DNA of 39,918 nt from Myxococcales bacterium (GTDB taxonomy: Bacteria; Myxococcota; Myxococcia; Myxococcales; UBA5297): assembly GCA_031262165.1 (NCBI GenBank), contig JAISIF010000125.1, positions 1-39,918 of the forward strand, written 5' to 3'. The translations under genes and the position numbers were made by a program. The notes under the pieces were generated by a model. That model saw only the letters and a program-made list of their open reading frames with translations. It had not been told where the DNA came from and ran no database searches. This document shows, one piece after another, positions 16,418 through 25,760 of the stretch (within the stretch, counting starts at the first letter, position 1; each line of letters opens with the position of its first letter).

Positions 16418-17152
16418 ATGAGACAGATGGACAGACGCGGTAGAGAGGGCGCCGAGCGCTCTGTCGGCAGAGGCCAAAACGTCGCTGTCGCAGTGGGTGC
16501 GCTGGTGCTGCTGTGCGCCGCGTTCGTGCTCGGCATGAAGGTCGGCAAGCAGATCGCTTCAGAGGAGGCGAAGACGGCTGCCGTCCCCCAGACCACCGAT
16601 CGACTCGCTGCCATCGACGCGCGCACGGCTCAGGCGCAGAAACAGGCCCAGCCCCCACCACCCATTGCCGCGTCCACGGAGATGCTGACCTTTGCGCAGG
16701 AGCTGACCAGGCCCTCGACACCACCTCCCGCGCCCCTTCCTCCGAGCGAGCCCGCGAAAGAGCCCGTCAAGCAGGTCAAAGAAGAGGTCAAAGAGGCCAA
16801 GTCCGCGTCCACGCCAGTGCCACCAGCGGTCGTCGAGCCCGCGCCTGTGGCGGCCAAGCCCACCAATGCGTTGTTGGCCGCTTTCGAGAAGGTCGGCGGA
16901 GCTTCTTCGGAGCAGCGCTCTGGGTTCGCGCTCCAGGTGGCCTCGCTGCCGAGTGAGGCGGCGGCGCAGGGCGAGATCCGGCGCTTGGCCGCAAAGGGGC
17001 TGTCGGCGTGGTTCAGCACGGCCGACGTCAAGGGCCAGACCTATTACCGGGTGAAGGTCGGCCCTTACGCGACCAAGGCCGAAGCCCAGGAGGCGCAAGC
17101 AGAGATCGCGCGGCAGACCGGCGCGCAGCCCATCGTCACCAACGCGAATTGA
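16418..17152 (+). CDS. SPOR-domain membrane protein
   Basis: This 244-residue protein has a short basic cytoplasmic end, one transmembrane helix (about 22-44), a long Pro/Ala/Lys-rich periplasmic linker (about 50-160), and a C-terminal SPOR domain (about 167-240) with FALQVASLPSEAAAQGEIRR and YRVKVGPYATKAEAQ. SPOR domains bind septal peptidoglycan stripped of stem peptides and bring proteins to division sites. The architecture is that of FtsN/DedD-like proteins, but a specific name is not justified. The ATG lies three bases after argS; the argS-SPOR pairing is, as far as I recall, common in proteobacteria. Confidence 0.9.
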   Translation: MRQMDRRGREGAERSVGRGQNVAVAVGALVLLCAAFVLGMKVGKQIASEEAKTAAVPQTTDRLAAIDARTAQAQKQAQPPPPIAASTEMLTFAQELTRPSTPPPAPLPPSEPAKEPVKQVKEEVKEAKSASTPVPPAVVEPAPVAAKPTNALLAAFEKVGGASSEQRSGFALQVASLPSEAAAQGEIRRLAAKGLSAWFSTADVKGQTYYRVKVGPYATKAEAQEAQAEIARQTGAQPIVTNAN

Positions 17153-17169
17153 ATCTGAAAACATCAGTG

Positions 17170-17222
17170 TCGGACGGCTGCCGTCTGAATCGAATGATAG
17201 GGGCACGGCGTGCCGTTGCTTG
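17170..17222. repeat. Hairpin pair with a decayed GTAGGGGC-family copy
   Basis: Just after the SPOR gene there is a GGACGG-CTG-CCGTCT hairpin, then GAATCGAATGATAGGGGCACGGCGTGCCGT split over 17187-17216. The second part matches the arm and the CACGG/CCGTG stem of the repeats at 30300 and 37045, with decayed ends. Lacking a T-run, it is not a clear terminator. Confidence 0.55.
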
Positions 17223-17315
17223 GCGCGAATGAGATCGGTCGTAGCGTCCGATTGAACGTCAAAATTGAGGGGTAGGTCCTTAGACATCGGGCACCCACCA
17301 AAGGAGCTCCACAGA

Positions 17316-18113
17316 ATGCGCAGAATCCTGCTCACCAACGACGATGGCTTTGCCGCCCCTGGCCTGAGGGCATTCGCGGACGCGCTCACCTGCCTCCCCG
17401 ACGTCGAGGTGACGGTGGTGGCGCCCTCGCTGGAGCAGTCGGCCAAGTCGCACGCGATCACGCTGCACACGCCCATGCGCATCCACGAGCACGCGCCGCG
17501 CTGGTTCCACGTCGATGGGACGCCGAGTGACTGCGCGTTCATCGGCATCAACCACATCCTGCGCGACGCGCCGCCCGACCTCGTCTGCTCGGGCATCAAC
17601 CACGGGCCGAACGTGGGCAGCGACGTGCTCTATTCGGGGACCGTGGCCGCCGCGATGGAGGCCGCGCTCATCGGCACGCGCGGCGTGGCGTTCTCGCTCG
17701 TGCGCGGCAAGGACTTCGAGACGGCCGCGCGGCGCGGCGCACGCATCGTCCGGGCGCTGCTCGATCGCCCACTGAGCCCAGGCGTCGTGCTCAACGTCAA
17801 CCTCCCGGAGACGGCGGGAAGCACGGGCGACGCGATCGCGATCACGCGCCTGGGCCGCCGCAGCTACGGCTCGGCCGTCGTCGAGCGCTTGGATCCGAGG
17901 GGCAAGCCCTACGTCTGGATCGGCGGCTTCGAGGCCAACTACGAACGCGCCGGGGGCACCGACTGCGAGGCCGTCTTCATCGAGGGTAAGACCTCGATCA
18001 CGCCGCTCACGCTCGACTGCACGGCAAACGACGCCTTGCCGCTCCTGAACGACTGGATCGATTCCAGCGAGCTCAGTGACTCGAGCGATCTGTCCGAAGC
18101 GCGAGGCGCGTGA
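17316..18113 (+). CDS. surE: 5'/3'-nucleotidase (survival protein SurE)
   Basis: SurE is a metal-dependent phosphatase that removes phosphate from nucleoside monophosphates and short polyphosphates. The 265-residue product begins MRRILLTNDDGFAAPG with the metal-binding Asp pair, and has APSLEQSAKSHAITL, the GTPSDCA block and SGINHGPNVGSDVLYSGT, all diagnostic. The ATG at 17316 has AAGGAG nine bases upstream and starts at the usual place; an upstream in-frame start 17 codons earlier lies before that site. The downstream lipoprotein gene starts on the stop codon (TGATG), so translation is coupled. surE next to an nlpD-like gene echoes the surE-pcm-nlpD order of gammaproteobacteria. Confidence 0.97.
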   Translation: MRRILLTNDDGFAAPGLRAFADALTCLPDVEVTVVAPSLEQSAKSHAITLHTPMRIHEHAPRWFHVDGTPSDCAFIGINHILRDAPPDLVCSGINHGPNVGSDVLYSGTVAAAMEAALIGTRGVAFSLVRGKDFETAARRGARIVRALLDRPLSPGVVLNVNLPETAGSTGDAIAITRLGRRSYGSAVVERLDPRGKPYVWIGGFEANYERAGGTDCEAVFIEGKTSITPLTLDCTANDALPLLNDWIDSSELSDSSDLSEARGA

Positions 18114-19000
18114 TGGCAAGGGCCCACCTAGCTTTGGCGTGCGCCGCGCTCCTGTCCCTGGCCGCCGCGGCCTGTGTCTCTGGGCCGCCACCGCGACCGA
18201 CCTCGCCCTCCCGGCCCGCGACGGGCGTCGAGCACACGGTCCAAAAGGGCGAGACGCTCTGGAAGATCAGCCGCGCCTACGGTGTGTCCATCGAGACGAT
18301 CGCACTCGCCAACGAGCTCGGCAGCAGCAGTCGCATCGACGTGGGCCAAAAGCTCTTCATCCCGGGCGCGACACAGGCGCTCGCGCTCTCCGCCGCCACG
18401 CCCACACCACCACCGCCATCGACTCCATCGAGATCGACTCCACCGAGATCGGCGCCAGCGTCATCGGCAGCGACGACATCGACGAAACCGCCGTCGGCCA
18501 TGCCCGCGCTCAAGTCCAAGGCCGATGAGGCAGAGCGCCACGAGGAGCTGCCCACGGCCAGGAGCACGTCGGGCGATGCGCCCATCACGTCGAGCCAATA
18601 CGTGCCGCCGCCCAAGTCGCCGGAGCGCCCGCTCGCCTGGCCTGTCCGTGGCGTCATCTACGCCCAGTTCGGCAAGCGCGCCGAGAGTGTCCATGACGGG
18701 ATCGATCTGGCTGCGCCCGAGGGAACGCCGATCAGGGCAGCGGCCGATGGCTCCGTGCTCTTCAGCGCGGTGCAGCAGGGCTATGGCAACCTGATCATCG
18801 TCGAGCACGAAGGCGGGCTCCTCACGCTCTACGCGCACAATCGGAAGAACCTGGTGCGGGAGGGCGAGCGGGTCCGCCTCGGCCAGGTCATCGCGCACAT
18901 GGGCACCGGCACGGCCACGAGCGGCCCTTATCTCCACTTCGAGGTTCGCATCGCCGGGATGCCCAAGAACCCGCTCGACTACCTACCGCCGCCGCGGTGA
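18113..19000 (+). CDS. nlpD: NlpD-like lipoprotein: LysM domain plus M23 (LytM) domain
   Basis: This 295-residue protein has a signal sequence with a likely lipid-bearing Cys (AAAACVSG, near residue 22), a Pro-rich spacer, a LysM peptidoglycan-binding domain (about 38-85; HTVQKGETLWKISRAYGVS), a long Ser/Thr/Pro linker, and a C-terminal LytM/M23 domain (about 175-295). In the M23 domain, HDGIDLA keeps the first zinc His and Asp and LYAHN keeps another His, but the HxH motif reads YLHFE, so its first His is lost. E. coli NlpD has Arg there and activates amidase AmiC rather than cutting wall itself. By analogy this is probably an amidase activator in the outer membrane. The lipobox lacks the usual Leu at -3. 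Calling it nlpD rests on domains, the residue loss and the surE neighbour. Confidence 0.85.
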   Translation: MARAHLALACAALLSLAAAACVSGPPPRPTSPSRPATGVEHTVQKGETLWKISRAYGVSIETIALANELGSSSRIDVGQKLFIPGATQALALSAATPTPPPPSTPSRSTPPRSAPASSAATTSTKPPSAMPALKSKADEAERHEELPTARSTSGDAPITSSQYVPPPKSPERPLAWPVRGVIYAQFGKRAESVHDGIDLAAPEGTPIRAAADGSVLFSAVQQGYGNLIIVEHEGGLLTLYAHNRKNLVREGERVRLGQVIAHMGTGTATSGPYLHFEVRIAGMPKNPLDYLPPPR

Positions 19001-19038
19001 GGGAAGGCGCGTCCTCGCATCGTGCCCGCTCCCTTCTC

Positions 19039-19168
19039 GTCCGCCCCATGATGTCAGTCGTAGAAGTCGGAGGGAGTCTGCAACGCCCCGAAATCACTGG
19101 GTTTTCAGAGATTTCTGCTTCGCGGGGTCAGAGAGGGCGCCACCGAAGGCCACAGACAGCGCCAGCGT
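19039..19168 (+). repeat. Second copy of the att-like leader of the integrase relic, copy B
   Basis: GTCCGCCCCATGA at 19039-19051 is identical to 325-337, inside the tRNA-like relic. GCAACGCCCCGAAATCACTG and the following GGTTTTCAGAGATTTC also match copy A (365-402), with a two-base difference. The right arm of the palindrome is broken here by an insertion. The 5' half of the tRNA-like relic (up to about 324) is absent, so homology starts inside the anticodon arm. Confidence 0.75.
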
Positions 19169-19365
19169 CTGACAGACGTTGAAACCCGAAGGCACGAAGC
19201 TCGAGCCCGCCCCCGACAACGCGACAGATAGATGGGGACAGGCTTTTCTTGTGTGTGCGCCCTTCCGGTTTGAAGGGCTGGCGCTTCGCTTTCTGTCATC
19301 TGGGCAAGCGCCAGACGCTCATCTTTGGGCAGCCCCCAGAGATCTCACTGAAGCGAGGCGCGGAC
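19169..19365 (+). pseudogene. 5' fragment of a P4-type tyrosine recombinase, copy B
   Basis: From 19169 the sequence reads LTDVETRRHEARARP, then a frame change, then DRLFLCVRPSGLKGWRFAF and CHLGKRQTLIFGQPPEISLK. This is the same DUF4102 domain as in copy A at 516-755, with different disabling changes: an in-frame stop in the first frame, a frameshift, and loss of the RARELLAEA segment. It ends at about the same residue as copy A. The two copies have decayed separately. Confidence 0.8.
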
Positions 19366-19384
19366 GCGCGCCCCGCCTCTTCGA

Positions 19385-19460
19385 GCTTTCCCCGTCCTTC
19401 GCGTTGCACGGTCCTCATCGAGGGATGGGGCCTTAAACGCCGCTGCTCATGCTGCATGGA
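19385..19460 (+). repeat. Unidentified repeated fragment, copy 2 (related to 13208-13300)
   Basis: This fragment shares about 40 bases with the minus strand of 13208-13300 and the translated motif PRPSRC[S/T]VLIEG. Here the frame stays open past the motif (WGLKRRCSCCMEQQ), unlike copy 1. It lies directly after the integrase relic and before the ssnA 3' end. I do not recognise it. Confidence 0.5.
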
Positions 19461-19550
19461 GCAACAAAAAGGAAATGACCGCGGCCCGCCCCCGCCGCCC
19501 CTTGGAGGGCCGCACGTTGGAAGTCGGCACCGCGGCCATTGTCTCGCCAC

Positions 19551-20891
19551 TCACAGCGCGGCGAAGCGCTCCCAGGTCTTGGGGGAGAGCTCGGCGGCCT
19601 TGGCGCAGATCTTCTCGGCGTCCATCGTCAAGAGCTCCTTGTTCTTCATGAGGACCTTGCCCGCGGCGATGGTCGTGTCGATGGGCGCAGCTGTCACACC
19701 GAACAGGATGTGGCCGAGCACGTTGTTCGAGTCGATCGGCGTGAACGGGATGTGGTCGGAGATGATGACGTCTGCCGCGGCGCCGACTTCCAGAGCGCCG
19801 ATCGTCTGGCCAAAGGCGTCACTCGCGATGGCCGCGTTCGTCTGGGTCAGCATGGTGCCGATCTCCATGAAGCCGACGCGCGGATCCTGGTGCGTGTGGT
19901 GGCGCAGCCATAGGCCACAGCGGGCCTCCTCGCGCATGTCGCTCGTCATGCCGTCGGTGCCCAGCCCCACGCGGATCCCCTTCTGAATCATGTCGATGAT
20001 GCGCGCAGCGCCGACCGCGTTGTTCATGTTCGACTGCGGGTTGTGGACGACCGTCGTGTTCGTCTCGCGCAAAAGATCGATCTCATGATCGTCGATGTGG
20101 ATGCAGTGGATGGCCATCGTCTTCTTGCCGAGTGCGCCAGCCGCGTTCAGTCGCTCGACGACGCGCTTGCCGTATTTGGCGAGGCTGTCGTCCTGATCGG
20201 CCTGACCCTCGGCAACGTGGACGTGGAAGCCCGAGTCGTAGTCGCGAACGAGCGCGACGCACTTATCCAGCGTGGGCTGACTGATGGTCATCGCGGCATG
20301 CAGACCTACGAGGCCGTGCAGGCGCCCGCTCTTGTCTGCCTTGGCGCGATCGAGGAACGCGCGGCTCTCGGCAATGCCGTCGTCCGTGCCCTGCTGACCA
20401 TTTCGGTCCGTCACCTCGTAGCAGAGCGAGGCGCGCACACCGCTCTCCAAAACCACGTCGGCGATCGCGTCGAGGCCTCCACGGATCGCGTTCGGGGCCG
20501 CGTGGTGGTCGAAGATGGTCGTGGTGCCCGAACGGATGGCGCGCAGGATCGGGATCTGCGCGGAGACGACCGTGTCCTCGAGCGTGAGCGCCCGGTCGAG
20601 CTTCCACCAGAGGTTTTCGAGCACCTCGACGAAGTTCGCGCCCGGCTTGCTGGCGAGGCCACAGCACAGCGTGCTGTAGAGGTGGTGGTGCGCGCAGATG
20701 AAGCCCGGCATCACGATGCGGCCCTTGGCGTCGATGACCTCGACGCCTTTGTGCGCAGCGCCAAGCTCGGCACTCGTGCCAATGGCAGCGATCTTGTCGC
20801 CTTCGATGAGGAGTGCGCCATCATGGATGACCTGATTCTGTGCGCCGAGGGTGAGGACAGTGCCGTGGGTGATGAGGATCTGGGCGTTCAT
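19551..20891 (-). CDS. ssnA: SsnA-type amidohydrolase (selenium-metabolism-linked putative aminohydrolase)
   Basis: The 446-residue protein belongs to the metal-dependent amidohydrolase superfamily, near chlorohydrolases and guanine deaminases. Metal and active-site motifs are present: HHHLYS after MPGFIC, FHVHVAEGQ, AIHCIHID, and LGTDG near the C-terminus. ENLWWKLDRAL, DHHAAPNAI and HNPQSNMNNAVG match my memory of E. coli SsnA closely (NLWWRLDRAL, SNMNNHVG), which is why I prefer SsnA over a generic deaminase. In other bacteria ssnA occurs with selenium-dependent molybdenum hydroxylases; none of those genes is here. The ATG at 20891 has AAGGAG six bases upstream. Substrate and reaction are not established for the family. 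Confidence 0.8.
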   Translation of the reverse strand: MNAQILITHGTVLTLGAQNQVIHDGALLIEGDKIAAIGTSAELGAAHKGVEVIDAKGRIVMPGFICAHHHLYSTLCCGLASKPGANFVEVLENLWWKLDRALTLEDTVVSAQIPILRAIRSGTTTIFDHHAAPNAIRGGLDAIADVVLESGVRASLCYEVTDRNGQQGTDDGIAESRAFLDRAKADKSGRLHGLVGLHAAMTISQPTLDKCVALVRDYDSGFHVHVAEGQADQDDSLAKYGKRVVERLNAAGALGKKTMAIHCIHIDDHEIDLLRETNTTVVHNPQSNMNNAVGAARIIDMIQKGIRVGLGTDGMTSDMREEARCGLWLRHHTHQDPRVGFMEIGTMLTQTNAAIASDAFGQTIGALEVGAAADVIISDHIPFTPIDSNNVLGHILFGVTAAPIDTTIAAGKVLMKNKELLTMDAEKICAKAAELSPKTWERFAAL

Positions 20892-21277
20892 GAGGAGCTC
20901 CTTGGCGTCGAAAGCGTCGTTCGAGAGAGGGGGAAGGGAAGGGGGGACTGCCGAAAAAAGCGCGCCCTTTTTGTCGAGCGCACGAGGAGCGTCAAGCGAC
21001 GCTTCGCACTGGGGAGCGAGGGAGCAGTGGTGGGCTCTGGTTTTGGAGATTGGTCACCCAAGGATAGATAGAATTCTTCTTCTCATGAAACCAATCGCCA
21101 GAGAGAATTGCCTCGATACTGAGGCCAAGGGATGACGAAACCATTTCGACTTTCTTCGAAATGACCTTCGTTCTCCGTTTAAGAATTTATCCCTCAATTA
21201 TCCCATCGCCCCCACCTGTCCGTGAAATGCCAGTCTTCGTTGCTTCGCTCTTCACTTCCGTCTGGCATTCCCCGTCT
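20892..21277. other. Intergenic region upstream of ssnA
   Basis: I can support no gene here. It should hold the ssnA promoter. Toward the right end a GAAATGCCAG / CTGGCATTCC inverted pair (about 21224-21271) encloses TTCGTTGCTTCGCTCTTCACTT-like sequence split over some 30 bases; this looks like another repeat of the GCTTCGC type. Confidence 0.4.
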
Positions 21278-21453
21278 GGGCAATCGAATTCTGTTTTTCG
21301 ACCAAGAATCGAGGCGTGTCTTCGTAGGGGCGTTGCGTGCAACGCCCTGCGGTCGTCATTCGACACAAACACGACGGGCTACAGATCCCGATTCGAGATC
21401 AAAAAAATAGAATTCGACCGCCCTCGTCCTTCCCACAGGGCAATCGAGTTCTA
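21278..21453. repeat. Composite hairpin repeat, copy 1 (GGGCAATCGA-bounded)
   Basis: The unit is bounded by GGGCAATCGAATTCT (21278) and GGGCAATCGAGTTCTA (21438). Inside are TTTTTCGACCAAGAATCGAGG, a GTAGGGGCGTTGCGTGCAACGCCC hairpin split at 21323-21346, and GTCATTCGACACAAAC and CCCGATTCGAGATCAAA. Its reverse complement recurs at 39624-39791 with high identity. Relative to that copy, this one lacks a second hairpin of about 20 bases, with both flanks intact. A more diverged relative is at 36943-37075. Confidence 0.85.
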
Positions 21454-21477
21454 ACCAACCAGGCCTTCAAGGGCAGC

Positions 21478-21787
21478 ATTTGGGGGTTGGCGCCGTTAGA
21501 ATGAAATCATTCCACAATATATGACGTCTAATTCATTATGACGAGCAAATGCTCGACGATATGTTTTGAGACGCCGGAAAAATATTTCAACCGAATTGCG
21601 CAGTTTATGGATCTCCGAATTGTATTCTTGAGGCTCACGAACAGTTTTTTTTTAGGTGGAGCGTTTGGAATCAATCCCGCCTTTTCGACCTGTTTTCGGA
21701 TTTCTGTGTCAGAATAGGCTTTATTCATTCCCTTTTCATCGTTCTGGAGAAGCCAGGCGTCTCAATCATTTCATGCCACCCCCAAAT
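21478..21787 (-). mobile_element. Short IS5-type insertion-sequence remnant with terminal inverted repeats
   Basis: The ends ATTTGGGGGTTGGC (21478-21491) and GCCACCCCCAAAT (21775-21787) are inverted copies with one extra base. They enclose about 310 bases that include the 3' end of a DDE transposase gene on the minus strand. This fits an insertion sequence that lost most of its interior, or a non-autonomous derivative. I could not identify a clear target duplication outside the ends. The region is visibly AT-richer than most of the window. Confidence 0.6.
21496..21728 (-). pseudogene. C-terminal fragment of an IS5-family DDE transposase, frameshifted
   Basis: Read leftward from 21728, the frame gives NKAYSDTEIRKQVEKAG and IPNAPPKKK. 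It then loses phase in a run of nine A (21647-21655 as T on the plus strand). The next frame gives VREPQEYNSEIHKLRNSVE and FFRRLKTYRRAFARHNELD, ending at a stop at 21496-21498. KLRN-VE-FF-RLK--RR is the typical C-terminal block of IS5-family transposases, with the last catalytic Glu. The N-terminal part with both catalytic Asp is missing, so the gene is dead. Confidence 0.78.
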
Positions 21788-21794
21788 TGTAATG

Positions 21795-21827
21795 GCGGGC
21801 AGGCTTCCGTTCCTGCCCGTCGTGTTT
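21795..21827. repeat. GGGCAGG/CCTGCCC hairpin
   Basis: A seven-pair perfect stem (GGGCAGG, CCTGCCC) with an eight-base loop is followed by GTCGTGTTTTT. With its T-run it could end rightward transcription, but no gene ends here, so it is more likely another intergenic hairpin repeat. The rest of 21828-22067, upstream of glgE, holds nothing I recognise. Confidence 0.5.
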
Positions 21828-22067
21828 TTGCCATTCGTCGTTCGATATTCTCTAAGGCGGCCACAGGAATTGATAGGCCCAGGCTGAATCGTGGAGGATC
21901 GAAACTCATATGGCTGAGCATATTTTCAGTGCTCAAAAAAGCAGTAAATTTGATGCTTCCACCTCTTTCGAGCGCTGGACATCGCCCTCTGGATAAAGTG
22001 GAAGAAGCGCTCTTTTTCGGTTCAGCGAACCCAACCTCAAGACCAACTCAAAGCAACGAGGTCAGAC

Positions 22068-24251
<2,184 letters not shown>

Positions 24252-24297
24252 TCATTGAAATACAGATGATGATTGCTTCGAGAATTCGACTCGAATC

Positions 24298-24327
24298 GTA
24301 GGGGCGAGCGGCAAACTCGCCCCTAAT
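24298..24327. repeat. GTAGGGGC-family hairpin after glgE
   Basis: GTAGGGGCGAG and CTCGCCCCTA pair around a short CGGCAAA loop. It lies 47 bases after the glgE stop and is preceded by GACTCGAATC, the same flank as other copies. The inner stem (CGAG/CTCG) differs from other copies but remains paired. Confidence 0.75.
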
Positions 24328-24370
24328 TCATTAAGAGGACCTATCTTCAAATACTTTTTTGAAAACACGC

Positions 24371-24456
24371 CGTCATCGCGAGGATTGAAAGCGGTGAAGC
24401 AATCCATCGACGCTCGACCTCGACAGACAAAATGGATTGCTTTGCTCGTAATGATG
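24371..24456. repeat. GTCATTGCGAGC / GAAGCAATCC inverted repeat, copy 1
   Basis: CGTCATCGCGAGGATTGAAAG followed by GGTGAAGCAATCCAT (24371-24406) is inverted at 24432-24456 (ATGGATTGCTTTGCTCGTAATGATGG-type, written here in part). The same pattern is at 34642-34739. Such CGTCATTGCGAGCGAAGCAATCC repeats occur between genes in many unrelated bacteria. Confidence 0.65.
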
Positions 24457-24576
24457 GATGGATCGTTGCGAATCTCGAAAAACATCGTTCCCGAGAGAAA
24501 TTACCAGCAGTCGATTCTCCCAAACATTTATGAGATTCATGGTGAATTCGACAGAAGGCTTTGTTCTTCGAAGCAC

Positions 24577-24615
24577 AAAAAAATCCCGCGCCCAAATCAA
24601 AGGGACACGGGATTT
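24577..24615 (-). terminator. Rho-independent terminator of the ferredoxin gene
   Basis: On the minus strand AAAATCCCG-GTCCC-type arms pair with GGG-CGCGGGATTTT around TTTGATTT, and a run of seven T follows. It begins 38 bases after the ferredoxin stop. This is one of the two clear intrinsic terminators in the window. Confidence 0.85.
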
Positions 24616-24652
24616 TCATTTCAATCAGCCGTCAGATGTCTCTGATGCCCGA

Positions 24653-24844
24653 TTAGGCCTTGGAGATGGCATCGACAGGGCAGGTGGCCATGCAGAGCGC
24701 ATTGCCGCCGTTGGCTTTGCAGTCGTCGCACTTCTCGGCAGAGACGTCATAGCTGGCGTCGCCCTGAGAGATGGCTGCATTGGGGCACTCGGCGGCGCAG
24801 GCACCGCAGCTGATACAGTCGTCGGGGTTGATTTGGCTGGGCAT
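24653..24844 (-). CDS. 2[4Fe-4S] ferredoxin
   Basis: This 63-residue electron carrier has a first cluster motif CISCGACAAECP (C-x2-C-x2-C-x3-CP) and a second CDDC-(8)-CMATCP (C-x2-C-x8-C-x3-CP). The eight-residue insert between Cys 2 and 3 of the second motif is typical of the Allochromatium-type (Alvin) ferredoxins, whose clusters have unusually low and unequal potentials. The ATG at 24844 has AAGGA about eight bases upstream. The gene is preceded by trmL on the same strand, 134 bases away, and has its own terminator. No redox partner is encoded nearby. Confidence 0.93.
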   Translation of the reverse strand: MPSQINPDDCISCGACAAECPNAAISQGDASYDVSAEKCDDCKANGGNALCMATCPVDAISKA

Positions 24845-24978
24845 GATCAATCGTCCTTGTGTCTTCGGATGGCGTCCGAAACCGGCAATGCGGCCGGAGG
24901 TGAATGAAATTCCCGAAGGTCGATGCGGCCTTCGGGCGGCGCGCCCCATAGCAGATTGCTCTTCGCGTGGCGCTTTTT

Positions 24979-25476
24979 TTACGGCCGCGCGCAGAGTCGG
25001 ATCTGGCGAAGCGCCTCATAGGCGGCGATGCCGACGGCGGTCGAGAGGTTCAAGCAGCGGCGATCGGGCAACATTGGGATGGTGACGCCGCGCTCGGCAA
25101 AGCGCTCCAGCAAGGCCTTGGGCAGGCCGCGTGGCTCTGAACCAAAGATCAGGTGATCGCCTGGCCGAAAGTCGGCTTCCCAGAGCGAGGTCGCGGCGTG
25201 CGACGAGAAGAGGTGGCGCCGCACGGTCGCGTGTTCGGCCAGGTAGTCGTCGAGCGTGGGAAAGAACGCCTGGAAGACCTTGTCCCAGTAGTCGAGCCCT
25301 GCCCGGCGCAGATCCTTCTGAGCGATGGAGAAGCCGAGCGGCCCGACGAGGCAGAGGCGGGCGCCCGTCACCGCGCACAGACGGGCGACGTTCCCCGTGT
25401 TGGGCGGGATCTGCGGCTCGACGAGGACGAGGGTGAGCGGTGGGGCGGATGGCGTCAGCGTCACTGGTGTCGGCAT
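24979..25476 (-). CDS. trmL: tRNA (cytidine/uridine(34)-2'-O)-methyltransferase
   Basis: TrmL methylates the ribose of the wobble base in tRNA-Leu isoacceptors using SAM. The 165-residue product is a minimal SPOUT methyltransferase. It has LVLVEPQIPPNTGNVARLC, then GPLGFSI, the knot motif FGSEPRGLP (GxExxGLP), and IPMLPDRRCLNLSTAVGIAA, where the family usually has RSLNLS-AVA. Length is normal (E. coli 157). I chose the ATG at 25476, about 14 residues before the conserved start; the ribosome binding site is poor. An in-frame start further upstream lies inside repeat sequence. Confidence 0.93.
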   Translation of the reverse strand: MPTPVTLTPSAPPLTLVLVEPQIPPNTGNVARLCAVTGARLCLVGPLGFSIAQKDLRRAGLDYWDKVFQAFFPTLDDYLAEHATVRRHLFSSHAATSLWEADFRPGDHLIFGSEPRGLPKALLERFAERGVTIPMLPDRRCLNLSTAVGIAAYEALRQIRLCARP

Positions 25477-25526
25477 GGGGAGGGGGACCTGGTGCAGAGA
25501 GTGGGGGGGGCTTTTTGATTCGAAGC

Positions 25527-25570
25527 CTCCCTTTTGAAGAGGGAGGTGGCGCCGAGCGCCGGAGGGAGTG
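25527..25570. repeat. CCTCCCTTTTGAAGAGGGAGG hairpin repeat with GGCGCCGAGCGCC
   Basis: A CCTCCC/GGGAGG stem is followed by GGTGGCGCCGAGCGCCGGAGG. This matches a common intergenic repeat style (stem, then GGTGGCG...CGCCGGAGGGAG). It lies in the 284-base divergent gap between trmL and the DUF192 gene. I could place no promoter in that gap. Confidence 0.55.
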
Positions 25571-25760
25571 TTCACGTCGAGTCAATCGAGAACCAAGAGT
25601 CGACACATTGGGGAGAGGCAGATGATCCTGGATACGAAGGCTGAATCCCCGGCCTCTTCTCTCTTGAATTGCCGAGTTTCGAACGCCCAAACGCGAGCGG
25701 TCACAAACAGCAAAAACCTTTTTGCTCAAGCCTAGATGTCATGGCAAAGGTCCCGGCCCC

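Noticed and set aside
325-19365. The two att-like copies as the ends of one 19 kb integrated island
   Set aside because: Both copies carry the same integrase 5' end in the same direction, whereas a single island would have only one. The DNA between them also holds core genes (argS, truA, surE) that islands do not normally carry.
21640-21660. Programmed frameshifting at the A9 run of the transposase relic
   Set aside because: Frameshifting sites do occur in insertion sequences, but here the N-terminal catalytic part is missing, so the run is more simply a slippage mutation in a dead gene.
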